64,000 nt of DNA from Gnetum montanum (taxonomy: Eukaryota > Streptophyta > Gnetopsida > Gnetales > Gnetaceae), in the NCBI GenBank assembly GCA_015680685.1, contig MNCI01035238.1, positions 352,802-416,801 of the forward strand, read 5' to 3'. A program made the translations under genes and the position numbers. The stretch's first letter is position 1; every line of letters begins with the position of its first letter. Positions 1 to 12,965 of this stretch are shown here, piece by piece. The notes under the pieces were generated by a model, which was not told the origin of the DNA, did not search any database, and saw only the letters and a list, made by a program, of their open reading frames with translations.

Positions 1-1818
1 TCTAGTTTCTCTAATAAAATTTCTTTATCATGAAAACAATATGGTTCTTGTTACATGAAACTAAAATTAACTACTAATCATTATGTCTTGAAGAAAGAGG
101 GAAATACCAAGCGCAAATGGCAAAGGGTGTGACATTAAGAAGATTTGTTGGGTTCTCTTCTTAACTTCCTTGTGGTTTATGACTCCTCCAGGAATGTACC
201 ATCACTCCTAATCATTGAACAAAAAATTAGGAAGTATGTCTATGCATGGTGTGGTTCTTGTTATGTAGAAAAAAATCACAACAACAATAATAAAAATAAA
301 AATAAAAATACACAAGAATTCAAACTGTACTACTTAAACACAATAATGGACTACAAGTACTAGTTATGGGGTTGGAAAGACATGTTACCAATGCCTAAAG
401 GCACCACTCTAACTAAATCCTTTTCTTCCTTCTCTTTTTGAAATGATGTTCATTCTCTATGGTTGTTGTGAGCTCATGATGGTTGGCAAGAAGAAACACA
501 TCAATGCAAGGCCACTACTAATTCTATAGACTTGGCCTAAAATTTGGATAGATAATTATGATGGTCATCTTAATCACACTTGACACAAGAACCTATTGTG
601 GGCATGGTTAAGTGTCTTACATCCCAATCTTTGCAATCCCTTATCATCCCATTATTCACCTCACTATTGCATACAATTGTGAGCCTAATGGTTTTGTATA
701 GTATAGTACAGAATACTTACCAAGGAAATTGTGTTTTATTTGGAATAAAGACATGATCTACATTTAACTTTTAAGATGCCCATGGACATCTATAGAAGTG
801 AATATGCAAGGGCATTATAGCAGGAGCCTACTTTGGGGAGGATCCACTTGCATGAATTTTGTTGATCATGGCTCTGAATCAAACCTCACATCTTGAAGGA
901 TATCATGGACTACTTTAATAATTTTGTGATTATTTCTCATCAATTTTGATTAATTTTACTACTTTTATATTAACTTATCCTCCAAATTCAATATATCCTA
1001 GTCATCTTGTGAACCAAACCTTTGGTTTTAGTTGTTCAAAAACTTGTGAGCTTTTGAAGTTAAGCTCATTGATCGTGGGTGCTAAGTATGTAATTTTTGA
1101 AATTTATCTAACACCTTATTTTTGAACATTATGGTAACTAATAGTAATAATAATCATAATAACATGAAAAAATTAATAATTTTAGTTACCTTATAGCCTT
1201 GGAAATAATATTTTGTAATCACCTTGAGCCTAAATGATAAATTTTTTCTATGTTTTAGCTAACCAAGGATCCAAAAAAGAGTTAATCATCAAGGAAAAAA
1301 TTATTATTATCAAAACTAAAGTTGATTCTTTGATTATTGTAGAGGATTCCAAAAGAGATGCCTAAGGTTAAGGGTCTTTTGCAAGGGAAGAAAAAGAGGC
1401 CAAGACAAGGTCATGCCCATGGATAAATAGCATATACAAGAATTAAAGTTCACATATGATATGTTTGTTGAATTCATGGAATGATGAGAAGAAATTTCAG
1501 TACATCCTTCAAGAGAGTTTTGCATAAAAGAGAAGCATTAGCATAGCAATCAATTTTGGAAAATTTGCACCACTAGTGAAAATAATAAGATTCATCTTCG
1601 ATGGATCTTTTAAAGACCTCTACAATTTTGTAAACTTTAATATCGATCCAATGTTTTTGTCCTTTTGTAATACATATACTTGAAGAAAATTATGTATTAC
1701 AACACTCTAGTTTTATAATGTTTTTCAATCTAGTCTTGGTCACCCCACAATTTTTGTAAAGAAACTTTGTCTATTTTTATATAACTCAAGCACAAGGTTT
1801 TAGTTAGTTGTGGGGGTA
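1..1818 (+). mobile_element. 3' non-coding tail of a Ty3/gypsy element, copy D
   Basis: This stretch is similar along its length to 17918-19526 and 45424-47259. Shared landmarks include a 'gcatggtgtggttctt' stretch, 'gaaagacatgttacc', 'tttggggaggatcc', and the end 'caccccacaatttttgtaa'. It leads into a polypurine tract and an LTR, so it is the region between pol and the 3' LTR. A short basic reading frame begins at about 1358 after an acceptor-like 'ttgtag' and stops after some 22 codons (MPKVKGLLQGKKKRPRQG). No conserved retroviral domain is readable. The left end runs out of the window. Assignment as retrotransposon tail is firm from context; any coding role is doubtful. Confidence 0.8.
1807..1818 (+). 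other. Polypurine tract before 3' LTR (copy D)
   Basis: 'gttgtgggggta' directly precedes the LTR start TGATGAG. The same purine-rich motif sits before the LTRs at 16386, 31045, 47260 and, on the minus strand, at 51107. It is the expected priming site for plus-strand DNA synthesis. Confidence 0.75.
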
Positions 1819-2798
1819 TGATGAGACCTGATATGTTGAGTAAGCTCGTCAGTGCATTCCTATTGATAAAGCCTCATCAATGCATACATGTCAACACATC
1901 TGAGAATACATTGATGCATTAATTAGTAACACATCTTAGATGTATTAACATATCCTCATCAATGCAGCCTTGTCAACACATCCTTGTCAATGCATCCTTG
2001 TTGATGCAATACTTATATTTTCCTATAAATAGGTGAGCATCCCACAAGTATTGGGTGCCATTTGATGAATAGTATAGTTGAGATCTTGTAGTTTTCCTTC
2101 CCTAAAGTTAGAATATTTTCCCAAGTTCCCGTAGTAGGAGTCATTGAGTATACAGATCTTTATTCAAGCAATGTTGTACCTAAGCACAATAGTGTGTGTG
2201 GAAATAAAAACAAGCTTTTTGATAAACCTTGCAACACTTCAGCTAGATTAAATATATTTATCATACATTCCATGTTTTATGCAATTTCCTTTAATGCTTT
2301 AAGTAATTAAGCTATATTAGGATAAATTAAGTTAGATTAAATAGTAATTAATTAAGCACATAATTATGACCACCTCAAGCATGCACATGATGCTTGGTAA
2401 TCCTAGTGGTGCTTAACGTTTGGTAACCTAGTAGCATTATACGTGTTTAGGATGTGTATAGAAAGTGGGACCAGATGCTTATGTTAGGATTAGTTAGAAA
2501 TTAGTTAGTTATTTATATTAAATTTAGCAATTAAATTACTTCATTTCTTTCATCATTTATTTTAAGCACCCAAAACATAAAACATAAAAAATAATAAAAA
2601 TTATATGCTTTGATTACACTTAACCATACTTTTGCATATCACAAGTGTAATTGAGAAGACAATGAATGACTATTAGGACAAGTTCACTTCCTAGAGGCTA
2701 GTGTATCAGAATACATAAAATCCATGGAATTCGACTAGATTGCTTGTTAACACTTAGTGATTCGTATGGTTGAGCGTAGGTGTATTTGCCTCTCATCA
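1819..2798 (+). repeat. Ty3/gypsy LTR, copy D (980 bp)
   Basis: It begins TGATGAG and ends CTCATCA. U3 holds short imperfect repeats built on 'acatcctCatcaatgca'. A TATA box (cctataaatagg) lies near 2023-2034 and an AATAAA-like signal near 2201. The 3' third carries the group signature: three 'CTTGGTAA..CTAG' repeats, then a conserved 'attcgtatggttgagcgtagg' type end. The flank (from 2799) lacks a primer site, so this is the 3' LTR of the element whose tail lies at 1-1818. Confidence 0.85.
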
Positions 2799-3963
2799 CT
2801 TACCATGGCCATAATGATATTCTTTTCATAAAAAAACTAAGAATAAACCTATGATCATTATGCCTAGATAGCAGAGTGAAGAACCAAGTGGGAATGCAAA
2901 GGGTGTGACATCAAGAGAATTTGTGGACTATCTTGGATTACTTCTATGTGTTCTATCATGTTGATGAGGTTGTATTATATCCTTGTAGATCTAACAAAAA
3001 ATGGAAGTAAGAGTAAAATAAGTGCTACCTTACCATGTCACTAGAAAGACATGTTACCCATGCCTAAAGATGGGCAACTTCTTAGAAATCTAAAACTGAA
3101 AAAAGTGACATGAATAAACTCCGCCCTTAGACAATATGCCAAGTGACGATATTCCTTGCACCAATGGTAGTCTTACAATTGTAATTTCAAAAGATGAAAT
3201 AATGCAATGTCACTAGAATGTGGTCTAGACTTGATTTGAATCTTGGACATGAAGGCTAATGATTACTTTAACCACTAATAAAACACAAGAATTCATTATG
3301 CTTATGGTAAGATACCTCACATCCCAAATTCAGCAATCCCTTCTCTAGTCCATCCCACCTTACTATATATTTAATCATAACTTAATGTTTTATATAATAT
3401 AGCATTATTTTCCCAAACTGGTAATACTAACATGTGTGTTTTTCTAGACAAGTATGTCTTACATTCAACTCCTTGAGTGCCTAAGGACACTTTTAGGTGT
3501 GGTTGTACAAGGGCAGTAAGGGCTAGAGCCTACTTCAGGGAGGACCCACTTGTATATCTCTTGTATTTCATACTTAACAAGCAATTCCACTTCATCTTGT
3601 TCCTTCCAAAATATTTAATAAACTTTCCATATCATCTAATAATTTGTCCATATATAAAAAATTCATTATCTATTTCTTATCTATATTATGAACTTTTATT
3701 GCTCAAGATTCCTACTTCATAAACCATTCCAAAGGTCATAACTTCATCCTTGTAGCTCTGATTTCCAGAATTCTTGAATCTTGTTGATCCCAAAGCACTA
3801 GGGGATGCATTGCATGATATTAGTAAAAATTTAAAAATTTGAGCCAAAAATTCTTAATGTTGAAAGACACTATAAATGGTAAGTAGAAGGAGATAATAAG
3901 AACTGTAAAGTTAATTAATCAAACTAAGGTAAGAAAGATTCAAATAATGCTTCTAATAGATCA
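2799..3963 (+). mobile_element. Fragment of 3' tail of a related gypsy element, interrupted at 3963
   Basis: The landmarks match those of the copy D, A and B tails, but more diverged: 'gcaaagggtgtgacatcaag', 'gacatgttacccatgcctaa', 'agcctacttcagggaggac'. No coding domain is seen. The tail stops where the 13.4 kb element begins at 3964. Related material continues after that element at 17365, so the large element appears to have inserted into this one. Confidence 0.65.
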
Positions 3964-4913
3964 TGATGTGTTTTGGTGTGTCGCATTGACTAGGTCCCAT
4001 CAATGAGTTCTTGTCTATGTAGTCAATTACATTAGTGTGGCCTTGTTAACTAGGCCTCATCAACAAGGCCCCATTGATGCAGTCAATTACATTGATGTGG
4101 CCCTGTTAACGTAGGGGTTTGTCTTAATTTATAAAAACATGCTCACTAGCTACATTTATGGCATGTCTTATCATAGTAGCAGCAGAGCTCTTGTTGTTTT
4201 CCCATTTGAGAGTTAGAATATTTTCTTGAGTGCCTGTAGTAGGAGTCATTAAGTGTATAGATCTTTATTCGAGCATTGTTGTGCCTAAACATGACAATGT
4301 GTGCAGGAATAAAGACAAGATTTCTAATAAACCTTGTAGCATTCTAGATAGATTAAATATTTCATTTATGCATTTAGTGTTTTTAATTAGTTATTAAATG
4401 TTTTCTAGTAATTAAGCTAATGAAATAATTAAGCAAGATAAGCTAGATGGATTAAAAACATAAGTACAAATGCTTCAAGCGTAACACATATTCACTTGGT
4501 AATCCTAGCAGCATTATTGCTTGGTACGCCTAGTAACATAGCACTTGGTAACCTAGCGGTGGACACATGAATTCAGGATGTGTGCAGAAAATGGGACCAG
4601 ATGCTTATGTTAGGATTTCTGAGATACTAGTTAGTTAGTTAAATTAAAGTAGTTAATCCAATTACTCTATCTTTCTTTAAATATCAAAACCATAAAATAC
4701 AAAATGATAAAGATCAAATGCCTCAATTATACTTAACCATACTAGTGTACATCAAAAGTGTAATTGGAAAGACAATGAATGACCTTAAGGCAAGATTTAC
4801 TTCCTAGAAGACTACTGCACCAAAAACTATAAAGTCCACAGAATTCAACTAGATTGCACATGAATGCTCTGTGATTCATATGGTTGGGTGTAGGGTTACC
4901 TCACTGCTCATCA
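3964..4913 (+). repeat. 5' LTR of the 13.4 kb element
   Basis: It starts TGATGTG and ends CTCATCA. U3 carries a roughly 60-base tandem repeat built from 'ggccccatcgatgcagtcaat'-like words, better kept in the 3' LTR. A TATA-like 'tttataaaaacatgc' lies near 4130 and AATAAAG near 4308. The end shares the 'gattcatatggttgggtgtag' signature with the other LTRs of the group. Confidence 0.88.
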
Positions 4914-4914
4914 T

Positions 4915-4932
4915 TAGTGCCATTGCTAGGGA
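4915..4932 (+). other. Primer-binding site (tRNA-Asp type, degraded)
   Basis: 'tagtgccattgctaggga' lies one base after the 5' LTR. It resembles TGGCGCCGTTGCCGGGGA, the complement of the plant tRNA-Asp 3' end used by several plant gypsy elements. The differences are mostly C-to-T and G-to-A, as expected for methylated repeats. Confidence 0.7.
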
Positions 4933-5067
4933 CTTTTTTTGTTGAAACATGTGCTATTTAGGTTTAATGAATACCATTAATATCATTATAAGAACCTTAA
5001 GGTTAATATCATTCTCACTATACATAGAATTATAAAATCACACTGATCCTTTATTTCATATTGCAAA

Positions 5068-6801
5068 ATGTCTTCTTCTTCTCACAAGCATGAAGATGTC
5101 AAACTGCTGATCCTACAAGAGTGCAAAGTGATATATACTCATCTAGATGAGTATGTACTAGACTTCACCTTTATCCTACATCAGGATGAATAGTTGTGAT
5201 GGCGTGATATGGAGGGAAACATCATCTTACGACCCGATCAATCTGTCCCTAGGATGCTATTTCAAATCCTTAAAAAGTTGGCATCTCAGATCTTCATAAG
5301 GAATATGTTATGAATGGGTATGACACTCGGGACTACCGTTCCATTGAAACATAATGCAAGGAAGATTGATATCAAGAGAAGCACCATGAGGCTACAAATG
5401 GAAAACATTTCACTAATCCCTGATTTCTACTAGATCAAGATGAAAATGAGGATCCTCCATTTGAAGGTTCTAAACATGAAGATTCTTCACCCGTATTGTT
5501 GGTAACAAGGGTGTGACCCTAAACCTACAATCAACTATTCATAAACCAGGTTCTGGAAAAAGTGATAATTAAGATAGGGACTTAAGCAAACATCACAATA
5601 GTAAGGGATTGAAGGATGGTAGTTATAATGAGTGGAATCATGATGGTGGAGATTGTGGTAGTGGTGGTGGTCCACCTTCCTCTCCATCCTTTTCATTTGA
5701 TTTTGAACATTCTTATTCATCTACCAATTCTCATAGAAACTACTATCAAAATAATTGTGATGAGGGTGATCAACAAGACAACAATGATTGTCAAGGCCAT
5801 CGAGAACATAGAGGTGGTAAGAACCATCATCGACATGATTGATACAATCATGATGAGGAACCTCTGTTGGTGACTAGAATTATACTTAACATGGCAGAGG
5901 TAGTTAGAATTCCAACTAGGCATATGAAAGATAGTTGGATGAAGGGCTTAGACATGAATAATATCCCAAGATTTGAGGGGGATACAACTCTAATCCACAG
6001 ACACATATACAAGCTTTCTATGATGCCTATGTCTTAGAAAACATAGAAAATGAATGATAGAAACTCAAGCTCTTCCCTAGGACACTCATCAAGGAAGCTG
6101 AAAGTTGGTACCGATCCTTGGAATCAGAATCTATCCACAGATGGAGTACCATATTGGAGCTATTCAATGAAAAATATCAAATGTACTTCATAGTGTCTAA
6201 TCTAAGAAGGAAAATCGAAGGCTAGAAATAGGGAATACATGAACCTTTGGATGTTTCTATGGGTAGATATTATTCACTCTTACACTGATGCCCTAGAGAT
6301 GGTTATTCTCAGAGGAAACAACTTTGCTACATCGTAGATGGGCTCAATACTAAAAATAGAAGAACTCTTGGAGTGTATGCCCAAGGGAGACTATTTGAAC
6401 TAAGAGCTCATTAGATCCAAAGGCTAATAGAGTAGGTAGCAAAAAAAGAAGATGAGTTGTGAAAAAGGGAAAGTTCGAAAGAGTATAATAGGGATCCTTC
6501 TATCAGGAAATGTGAGGTTGAATTTTGTGATGAGCAGTCATCACTCGATGAAGTGGTGGATAGAAAAACCTTGCCCATCCAAAAATCTATTTATGATATT
6601 TTAGAAAAAGTTGATAAATTATGGGACTCTTTGGATAAAAAATTCCAAACTAGTATGAAGATTTCTAAAGAATCCAAAGAGCATAATAGTGATCATAACT
6701 GTAGGAGGCAAAAAGAAGCTAAATGTGCCTACCAAAGACGTAAGGGTAAAGCTACTGCCCTATGGTGTCACACTTATAAGAGTCTAGGGTGTATACATTG
6801 A
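5068..6801 (+). pseudogene. gag: gag (capsid/nucleocapsid) pseudogene of the 13.4 kb element
   Basis: ATG at 5068 opens MSSSSHKHED, about 150 bp after the primer site. The N-terminal block FTFILHQDE...WRDMEGNI is shared with minus-strand copies at 25181 and 57047. TAG and TGA codons interrupt it near residue 43. A Gly/Asp/His-rich linker follows at about 5600-5870. The capsid-like core at about 5890-6420 (NNIPRFEG, with WYRSLE in another frame) resembles the retrotransposon gag domain. A conserved lysine-rich stretch (KVDKLWDSLDKKFQ, 6612-6653) lies near the end. No intact CCHC knuckle is visible. Many stops and frame changes rule out function. Confidence 0.8.
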
Positions 6802-7439
6802 ATCCTCGACTAGCACATAGGCAGGCACCTAGATGATTACCTTATCCTTAAGGTAATCTAAGACAATTCCACCAACAACAACAAGCTTACTACCCAAGTG
6901 GAGCTCCACCACAACCATATGAACAATACTAGTCAACCAAAATCATGGGAAATTTCACCGCCAAGGTAGCTATATCCTTACAAGCAACCAAATCCATATG
7001 AATGCTATGTTTAGCAACCCATATCTCCAAGAATTTTTGCAAGTCACATATCATTTCAGCATCACTATTACCCTTTAGAGTACCCCCAAACACATTCACC
7101 ATCCACTCAAGGGGAGAACCCATATCCATACCATCCTCTGTATTCATTTGCACATGTCCCTATGCCCTCTACCTAGTTACCTCCTGCTCCATCCATGCAG
7201 GGCAAAATCCCTTCATAGCCACAATAATGAAATGTCATGATATTTATACGTTTACATCTGGCCTTCCAACCATGTGGTTTGGACAATTGATCTAGGAAAT
7301 GACTTTTTTCTAACCCAATAGTCCTCCTAAACCCTCACAACCTTATGTAGCTAGCCACCCTACATCTCCAACACCCTCATCCTCTACATCCAGCACCTTC
7401 AATTACCCTTCAAATCAAATGTCACCTCAGATCTGCACT

Positions 7440-7990
7440 ATGATGCTAACTCATGCTATTTTCGATTGGATCAAGGTCAGCAATCTTTCCATGAAATAAT
7501 CTAACCTAGGAAGTCCACTCATTTACCTGCAGATCACTAGATATTAGCCATGCAAGGCTCTTCTTGATTCTAGTTCCTTTGTCAACCTCATCTCCAATGA
7601 CATGTACAAAGCCTAGAACCTACCACCTCTCAAGAATAGCAACATTCATTTAGAATTGGTAGACCAGTTAATTAATGTCTCTCTGGGGTTAATAGAGGAC
7701 ATTGTAACCATAGTTTGTAGGTGGTCCTATCTTGTTGATTTTCTAGTGATCAAGGTTGAGAATCGCAAAGGTGACTTTCCCATCATTATGGAAAGAGCTT
7801 AGTTAAGTACAGTTGATGTGTGAATGGGCATAAGGAACCTCTCCTTGGAAATCTCCAAGGAAAATAAATTTGGATAGTTGGAGAAGAAGCATATTCCATG
7901 CATCACATATAGTGATAATGGGTGCAATTGTGTGTAAAATCTTTGATCCATCAAAATTACATACATTAAAGCATGCAATCAATGTGCACA
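7440..7990 (+). pseudogene. Retropepsin (aspartic protease) pseudogene, 13.4 kb element
   Basis: The frame reads KALLDSSSFVNLISNDMY, where the catalytic D-T/S-G triad has become D-S-S. It goes on to LVDFLVIKVENRKGDFPII and a decayed 'MGRTWL'-type motif (MERA-stop-L). It aligns with the better preserved minus-strand protease at 54003-54551. In a live element it would cut the Gag-Pol polyprotein. Loss of the catalytic glycine and in-frame stops make it inactive. Confidence 0.8.
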
Positions 7991-8409
7991 AGAAATAGAT
8001 ATTCAATGGTATCTATACATAGTAGCCACAGTATAGGAGGGAACCTAGTGGGTGACAACTAACTCAAAAAGTAGCACATTATGTATGGAACCAAATGAAA
8101 GCCTAACATGTGCTTATGTTGAAGGCATGGATGAACTTGAACAAGATTATCACCAATTCTCTAATGATGAAAATGATGACACATGTTAGGAAGAGTTGGA
8201 AATCCTTGATAACTTCAAGTAGAAGCCCCTAGAGTTGAAAACTCTACCAATTGGCATAGAGTGTGCATTCTTAAATAATGGTAAGTTGGTCATAATCAGT
8301 GCCAAACTTGCTCCTAAACAAAAAGAAAGGTTGTTAGAGGTGGTTAAAAAATGGTCAACAACCTTTACTTGTTCATATTCTAAGCTAATAGGAATCGACC
8401 CAAGGATAT

Positions 8410-9230
8410 GCCAACATTACATTTACACCAACCTAGCCATGAAGCCAAGAAGGTAGTCATAGAGACAGCTGAATCCCAAATTGAAGTAGATTGTCAAGGA
8501 GGAAATAGAGCAACTCCTAAGGTTATGGTTTATCTATTCCATCACATATAGTGAGTGGGTTATCTCACTAGTAATCATGTTAAAGAAAGCTAGCAAGTGG
8601 TGGGTGTGCATCGACTTTAGGTTGTTGAACATGGAAATATTTAAAGATCATTTCCATTGTCATTTGTGGACCAGTGTTGGACACTATCTCCAAGCATTAC
8701 TATTATAGCTTCTTGGATGGTTATAGTGGCTATAATCAAATCCAAATTATGCTAGAAGATTAGGCCAAGAAAACATTCACAAGTCCTTGGAGGACTTTTA
8801 CATATTGTAAGATGCCATTTGGTTTATGCAATGCCCCTACAATGTTTCAATGCCTAGTCATTAGCATTTTCTAGTAGTAGATTGGTAGTGGTATGAAGTC
8901 TTCATGGATGACTTCTCCACCTATGGAGCTATGTTTGAGCAAGTCTTAGACCATCTTGAGAAAGTATTGAAAATATGTGTGAAAACAAATCTATGACTCA
9001 ACTAAAAAAAGAGCCACTTCATGGTCCAAGAAGGCATTGTACTACAACATAAAATCACTCAAAAAGGGATTGAGAAAGATCCTAAGAAAATAAGGATCAT
9101 CCAACAAATAACCTACCAAGTAGAAATTGTTAAAGATGTTTAGTCATTCCTTGGACACACTAGCTACTACTAATGATTCATAGAAAATTTCTCTAAGATC
9201 ACAAAACTATTGGTAGAGCTTACAAAGAAA
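8410..9230 (+). pseudogene. Reverse transcriptase pseudogene, 13.4 kb element
   Basis: Recognisable RT pieces in order: WWVCIDFRLLN (motif A region, usual WRVCIDYRKLN) at about 8600, 'MPFGLCNAPTMFQ' at about 8812, and VFMDDFSTYG at about 8898-8927, where FMDD is the catalytic Y/F-x-DD box. LDHLEKVL and the SFLGH...Y thumb/connection region follow. Stops and frameshifts occur throughout. The family copies element RNA into DNA. The order, followed by RNase H and integrase, gives the Ty3/gypsy call. Confidence 0.88.
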
Positions 9231-9704
9231 TATGCACCTTTCATCTAGACCAAAGAATGTGAATCAGAATTCCAATAGTTAAAGGAGAAACTTCTAGAAA
9301 CACCAATTCTATGGGTACCAAATTGGTCCAAACCATTCCACATCATGACAAATGCATCTAATTATGCCCTACGAGCTATGCTCATGTAGTTGGATGATAA
9401 GAAATGTCTATACTACATTCATTGCATAAGCTAAAGAATTATGGAGGCATAATTAAATTACACCACCATGGAGAAGGAACTAATGGCATTGGTGTATGCT
9501 CTTAAAAAGTTCAAGCACTATGTGCTTGGCTACAAAGTATTTGTGCACACGAACCACAGTGCAATCCACTTCCTCATGAATAAGCTAATGGTGAGCCCTC
9601 ATATCATATGGTGGCTTGTGATCTTGCAAAAATTCGATCTCACAATGGTAGATCAAAAAGGAATCAAGAATGTAATCACTAACCACCTCTCTTGCTTAAG
9701 ATAA
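9231..9704 (+). pseudogene. RNase H pseudogene, 13.4 kb element
   Basis: 'NASNYALRAML' is a decayed RNase H start (normally D-A-S). 'YTTMEKELMALVYALKKF' holds the catalytic E region and is open from 9468. FVHTNHSAIHFLMNK has the usual HTDHSAL with D changed to N. The run ends in ...NVITNHLSCLR before a stop at 9702. The layout and spacing from RT match gypsy polyproteins. Asp-to-Asn changes at two catalytic positions would abolish removal of the RNA strand. Confidence 0.88.
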
Positions 9705-9829
9705 GATAATAAAGAGAAGGAGAGCCCACTCTCTGATTAGTTTCTAAATGAACTCCTCTTTACAGGAGTAATAAATGATCAAACACCTACAAAAATAACA
9801 TGGTACAGTGGCATCCTCACCTATCTTCT

Positions 9830-10676
9830 GACTTAGGAGATGCCACAAGATCTTGACTTCAGAAAGAAGCAAAAATTTCTTCATTAGGCTAAATACTTCA
9901 TGGAAATCAACAAACACCTTTATAAGGTGTGCACCAATGGCCTAATTCGTTGGTGTCTCCCTAATGAAGATCAACTGTGCATTCTCTAGGATGCTCACGA
10001 AGGGCCTTATGAAGGTCACTATGCAAGGAGATACACAGTCATAAAAATCTTAATGGCAAGATACTATTGGTCTACAATCCTCAAGGATGCCCACCAATAT
10101 GTCTAATCTTGTGAGCATTGTTAACGAGATGGTGCGATGATCGCTTGAATGGAAGGTCCTCAATAGTGGATTCAACCACTAAAACCTTTTGACATATGGG
10201 GTATTGACTTAATGGGTTCCATCACATCCATGTCTAATGAAAAGTCATATATCATTGCAGCAGTTGAATATGACATAAAATGGGTAGAAGTAGCAGCCAT
10301 TACTGATTGTACATCATCCATTGCTACTAGATTTATACAAAAAAAAAATGTTGTAAACAGGTTTGGGATGCCATGTGCACTAATTTCTGACAATGGAACT
10401 CATTTCATAGGTGCCACTTTTAGAAAATTGATGTAACACTTGGGGGTTGAACATAAAATAATAACACCCTACCACCCCCAAGTCAATGGTCAAGTAGAGG
10501 TAACTAACCAAGAAATCACAAAGATCTTAACAATAACCATAAGAAAATATAGGAGAGATTGGAGCACCAAACTCAACGATGCCCTCTGGGCCTATCGCTC
10601 AACATTGAAACTTTCTATTGGCTACACTCCCTATGAGTTAGTGTATGGAAAACTTTCAACACTCCCAATCTAGTCT
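9830..10676 (+). pseudogene. Integrase pseudogene (zinc-binding and DDE core), 13.4 kb element
   Basis: The HH-CC region is partly readable: HEGPYEGHYA...ILMARYYW, then SCEHC. The core has all three acidic residues in context: IWGIDLMG (first D, about 10200), ALISDNGTHFIGA (second D, about 10380), and NGQVEVTNQEI (E, about 10500). DWSTKLNDALWAYRST and PYELVYGK follow, as is standard for gypsy integrases. Only a few stops interrupt it, making it the best preserved domain of this copy. It would insert element DNA into the genome if intact. Confidence 0.9.
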
Positions 10677-11060
10677 AAGCTCCATACACTCTCAACAGCC
10701 TATGATTAAGATCTTGACCTAAGTCTATCATAGAAAGAAAGATTGATCAACTTGAATGTGCTAGATGAAAATTGATTTGTGGCCCTATCTTTGAATGAGG
10801 TATATAAGGCATTCAACAGGCAACGTCATGATCTCCAAATACTGAAAGTAACATTAACCAGGTGATAAGGGTCTCTATTGGAACCCCACACATGTACCCT
10901 AGAAGAAAAAATTCCAAATGTTATGGGAGGAACCTTATATAATTAATCAAACCTTTTCCTCTAGGGCCATGTTAATTTACAAGCCTAAAAGCCTAGATAA
11001 AAAGTATCTAGTCAACATTCAACAAGTAAAACCTTTCATAGAACCAAGATAAGCTAGTGC
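10677..11060 (+). pseudogene. Integrase C-terminal extension, decayed
   Basis: The EVYKAFNRQRHDLQ stretch and a broken 'GDKVLYWNPHT..WEGPYII' region correspond to the open minus-strand version at 52858-53265. The tail NIQQVKPFIEP marks the end of pol. No chromodomain motif is visible. Confidence 0.65.
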
Positions 11061-12965
11061 AACTGCCATCTCGATGAATGGACAACCGGGTTTCATGTTT
11101 TGGATCTCCTCCTTCCAACTTAGTCGTGGGGGAGATGGCCATCTGTGCTAACAATCCATATGGCTTCTTAGTTTTTCTACTTTTTGTTTTTCATGTCTTT
11201 GATTTTACAAGTTATTTATTTTACAAATTTTTTATTTTTAAATTTTCCCTAATTTTGCACCATCATTAGTACCTTTGAACCATTCTTGATTATTTTACAC
11301 TTTATCATATATTTTACTTTGTTTTGTTTTGTTTTGTTTTGTTCAAGTATGAATTTTTGTTATTTTTGCCAATAAAAGTGCTTTATTGCTATAGGAAATA
11401 GTGCCACTATTGGTGTTTTCTAATGATGGTTTGTAAGAAATGTTGTGATTGTTAATGTTTAGTTTCTATTTTTGAGTTCTGATGTCTATGACATGGTTTA
11501 TTTTTCATGGAACAAGTAGTGAGTCCATGTTATCTACCCATCCAATAAACTCTATGGTTTTTCTCATTTTGGGAGTTTGAGGTCCCTTCCATTAATAAAA
11601 ATTTTAATCAATTGGTGACCTTGGTAGTTCCAAAATTAGGAAAGATTCAAAGGTTTGTAGAGGGTGTGACTTCAAGGGGACTCAATACTCCTTATACGCT
11701 TCTACTTACTTGAGTGCTTGGATGTTCTTCATGAACTTCTTACTATTCCATTCCAACCACTAATAGGAAGGAAAATAAAGTCTTTGCATGGTTTGATTTC
11801 CATCCAAAAACTCAAAAACAAATTATAAGAATTCAAAGAACATCCCTTAAACACAATAAATGAACAAGTCTTTGCATGGTGTGGTTCCCATCCAAAAATT
11901 CAAAAAAAATGATGGGAATTCAAAGCACACCACTTAGACAAATAAATGAGCTACAAGCATTGGTTATGGAACTAGAAAGACATGCACCCATGCCTAAAGA
12001 TCCCCTCCAAATAAGGCCCTCTATCTCTCTCACTTTCTACTTCTCTTTTCTTCTCTTTTTGGAATAGTTGTTGTTTTATGAGAGTACTCTTGTGTCTTGA
12101 GTAAGTCAATTAGTCTTGGAGTGGCAATATGAAGTCACTAAAGGAGGCTGGTTTTGATCTGGACTAAGGATGGATCTTCTTAGGTCATTTTAAACACATA
12201 TTCCACAAGGGACTTCTTACGACCTCAATTTGGGATTCCATCTCACCTTCTTAGTCATCCATCTATGTTGCCATAACTCACCTCATTGCCAGTTTCTATG
12301 TTATGCTCGATGTCTTAATTTGACATGTTGGAATTCTTGGATAGATTCTTTTTGATAGGTCCTTAACTTTTCATGATCATTAATCAACTATGGAACCATG
12401 AACTTCTTAGTTGGGGTTATGAAAGGGCAACAAGGGCATGAGCCTACTATGGGGAGGACCCACTTGCATATCTCTTGGTTTGGTTAGTTAAGTCTCTTAC
12501 CTTCGACATTGTTACAATCCTATCTTTCACATATTCCATTTTGCATACCAATCTATGCTACTTGAACTCTCATTTTTCACTCTATTTTATCATTTTTTCT
12601 AATTTTCTTAATTTTTGGAACTTCAACACCCTCTCTCACATTTTCATCATGTTTGTGGTTGTCTGGGCTTCCATTTGACCCTAATTTTATTCAAAATCTC
12701 TTTGCAATTTTCAAGTTTTGACCAAGTCAATGAAAGTCAACAATGGTCAACAACTGCATTGATGCAACAAACTGCATCGACTAGGCTCCATCAACGTAGT
12801 ATAAAAATACTATAAATACCACCAAACCCTTAGGAATTTTTCACATTTTTTCTATAACGCCCAAGGAGTTTTTGCAATTTTTAAAGCCCAAAACCTTCTC
12901 GAGCCTATAATTCTCACACCGTTTATCCAAATCATCTCGTTCTTTGATCCTGCAATTACTAGAGG
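11061..12965 (+). other. Long post-pol spacer of the 13.4 kb element
   Basis: No open coding domain is seen. A polypurine-like 'gtcgtgggggaga' lies at about 11123, just after pol; the same motif follows pol at 45097 and, on the minus strand, near 52880. A (GTTTT)4 run is at 11321-11341. Landmarks shared with the copy D/A/B tails occur at 11660 (gggtgtgacttcaa), 12000 and 12440. The region is a leader for the downstream ORF or simple 3' non-coding sequence. Confidence 0.6.

Noticed and set aside
145-363. 72-codon open frame near the left end
   Set aside because: It lies in the conserved non-coding tail, is broken in copies A and B, and is dominated by an A-rich run (Asn/Lys repeats).
11321-11341. 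(GTTTT)4 run as a functional element
   Set aside because: Simple microsatellite in non-coding tail.
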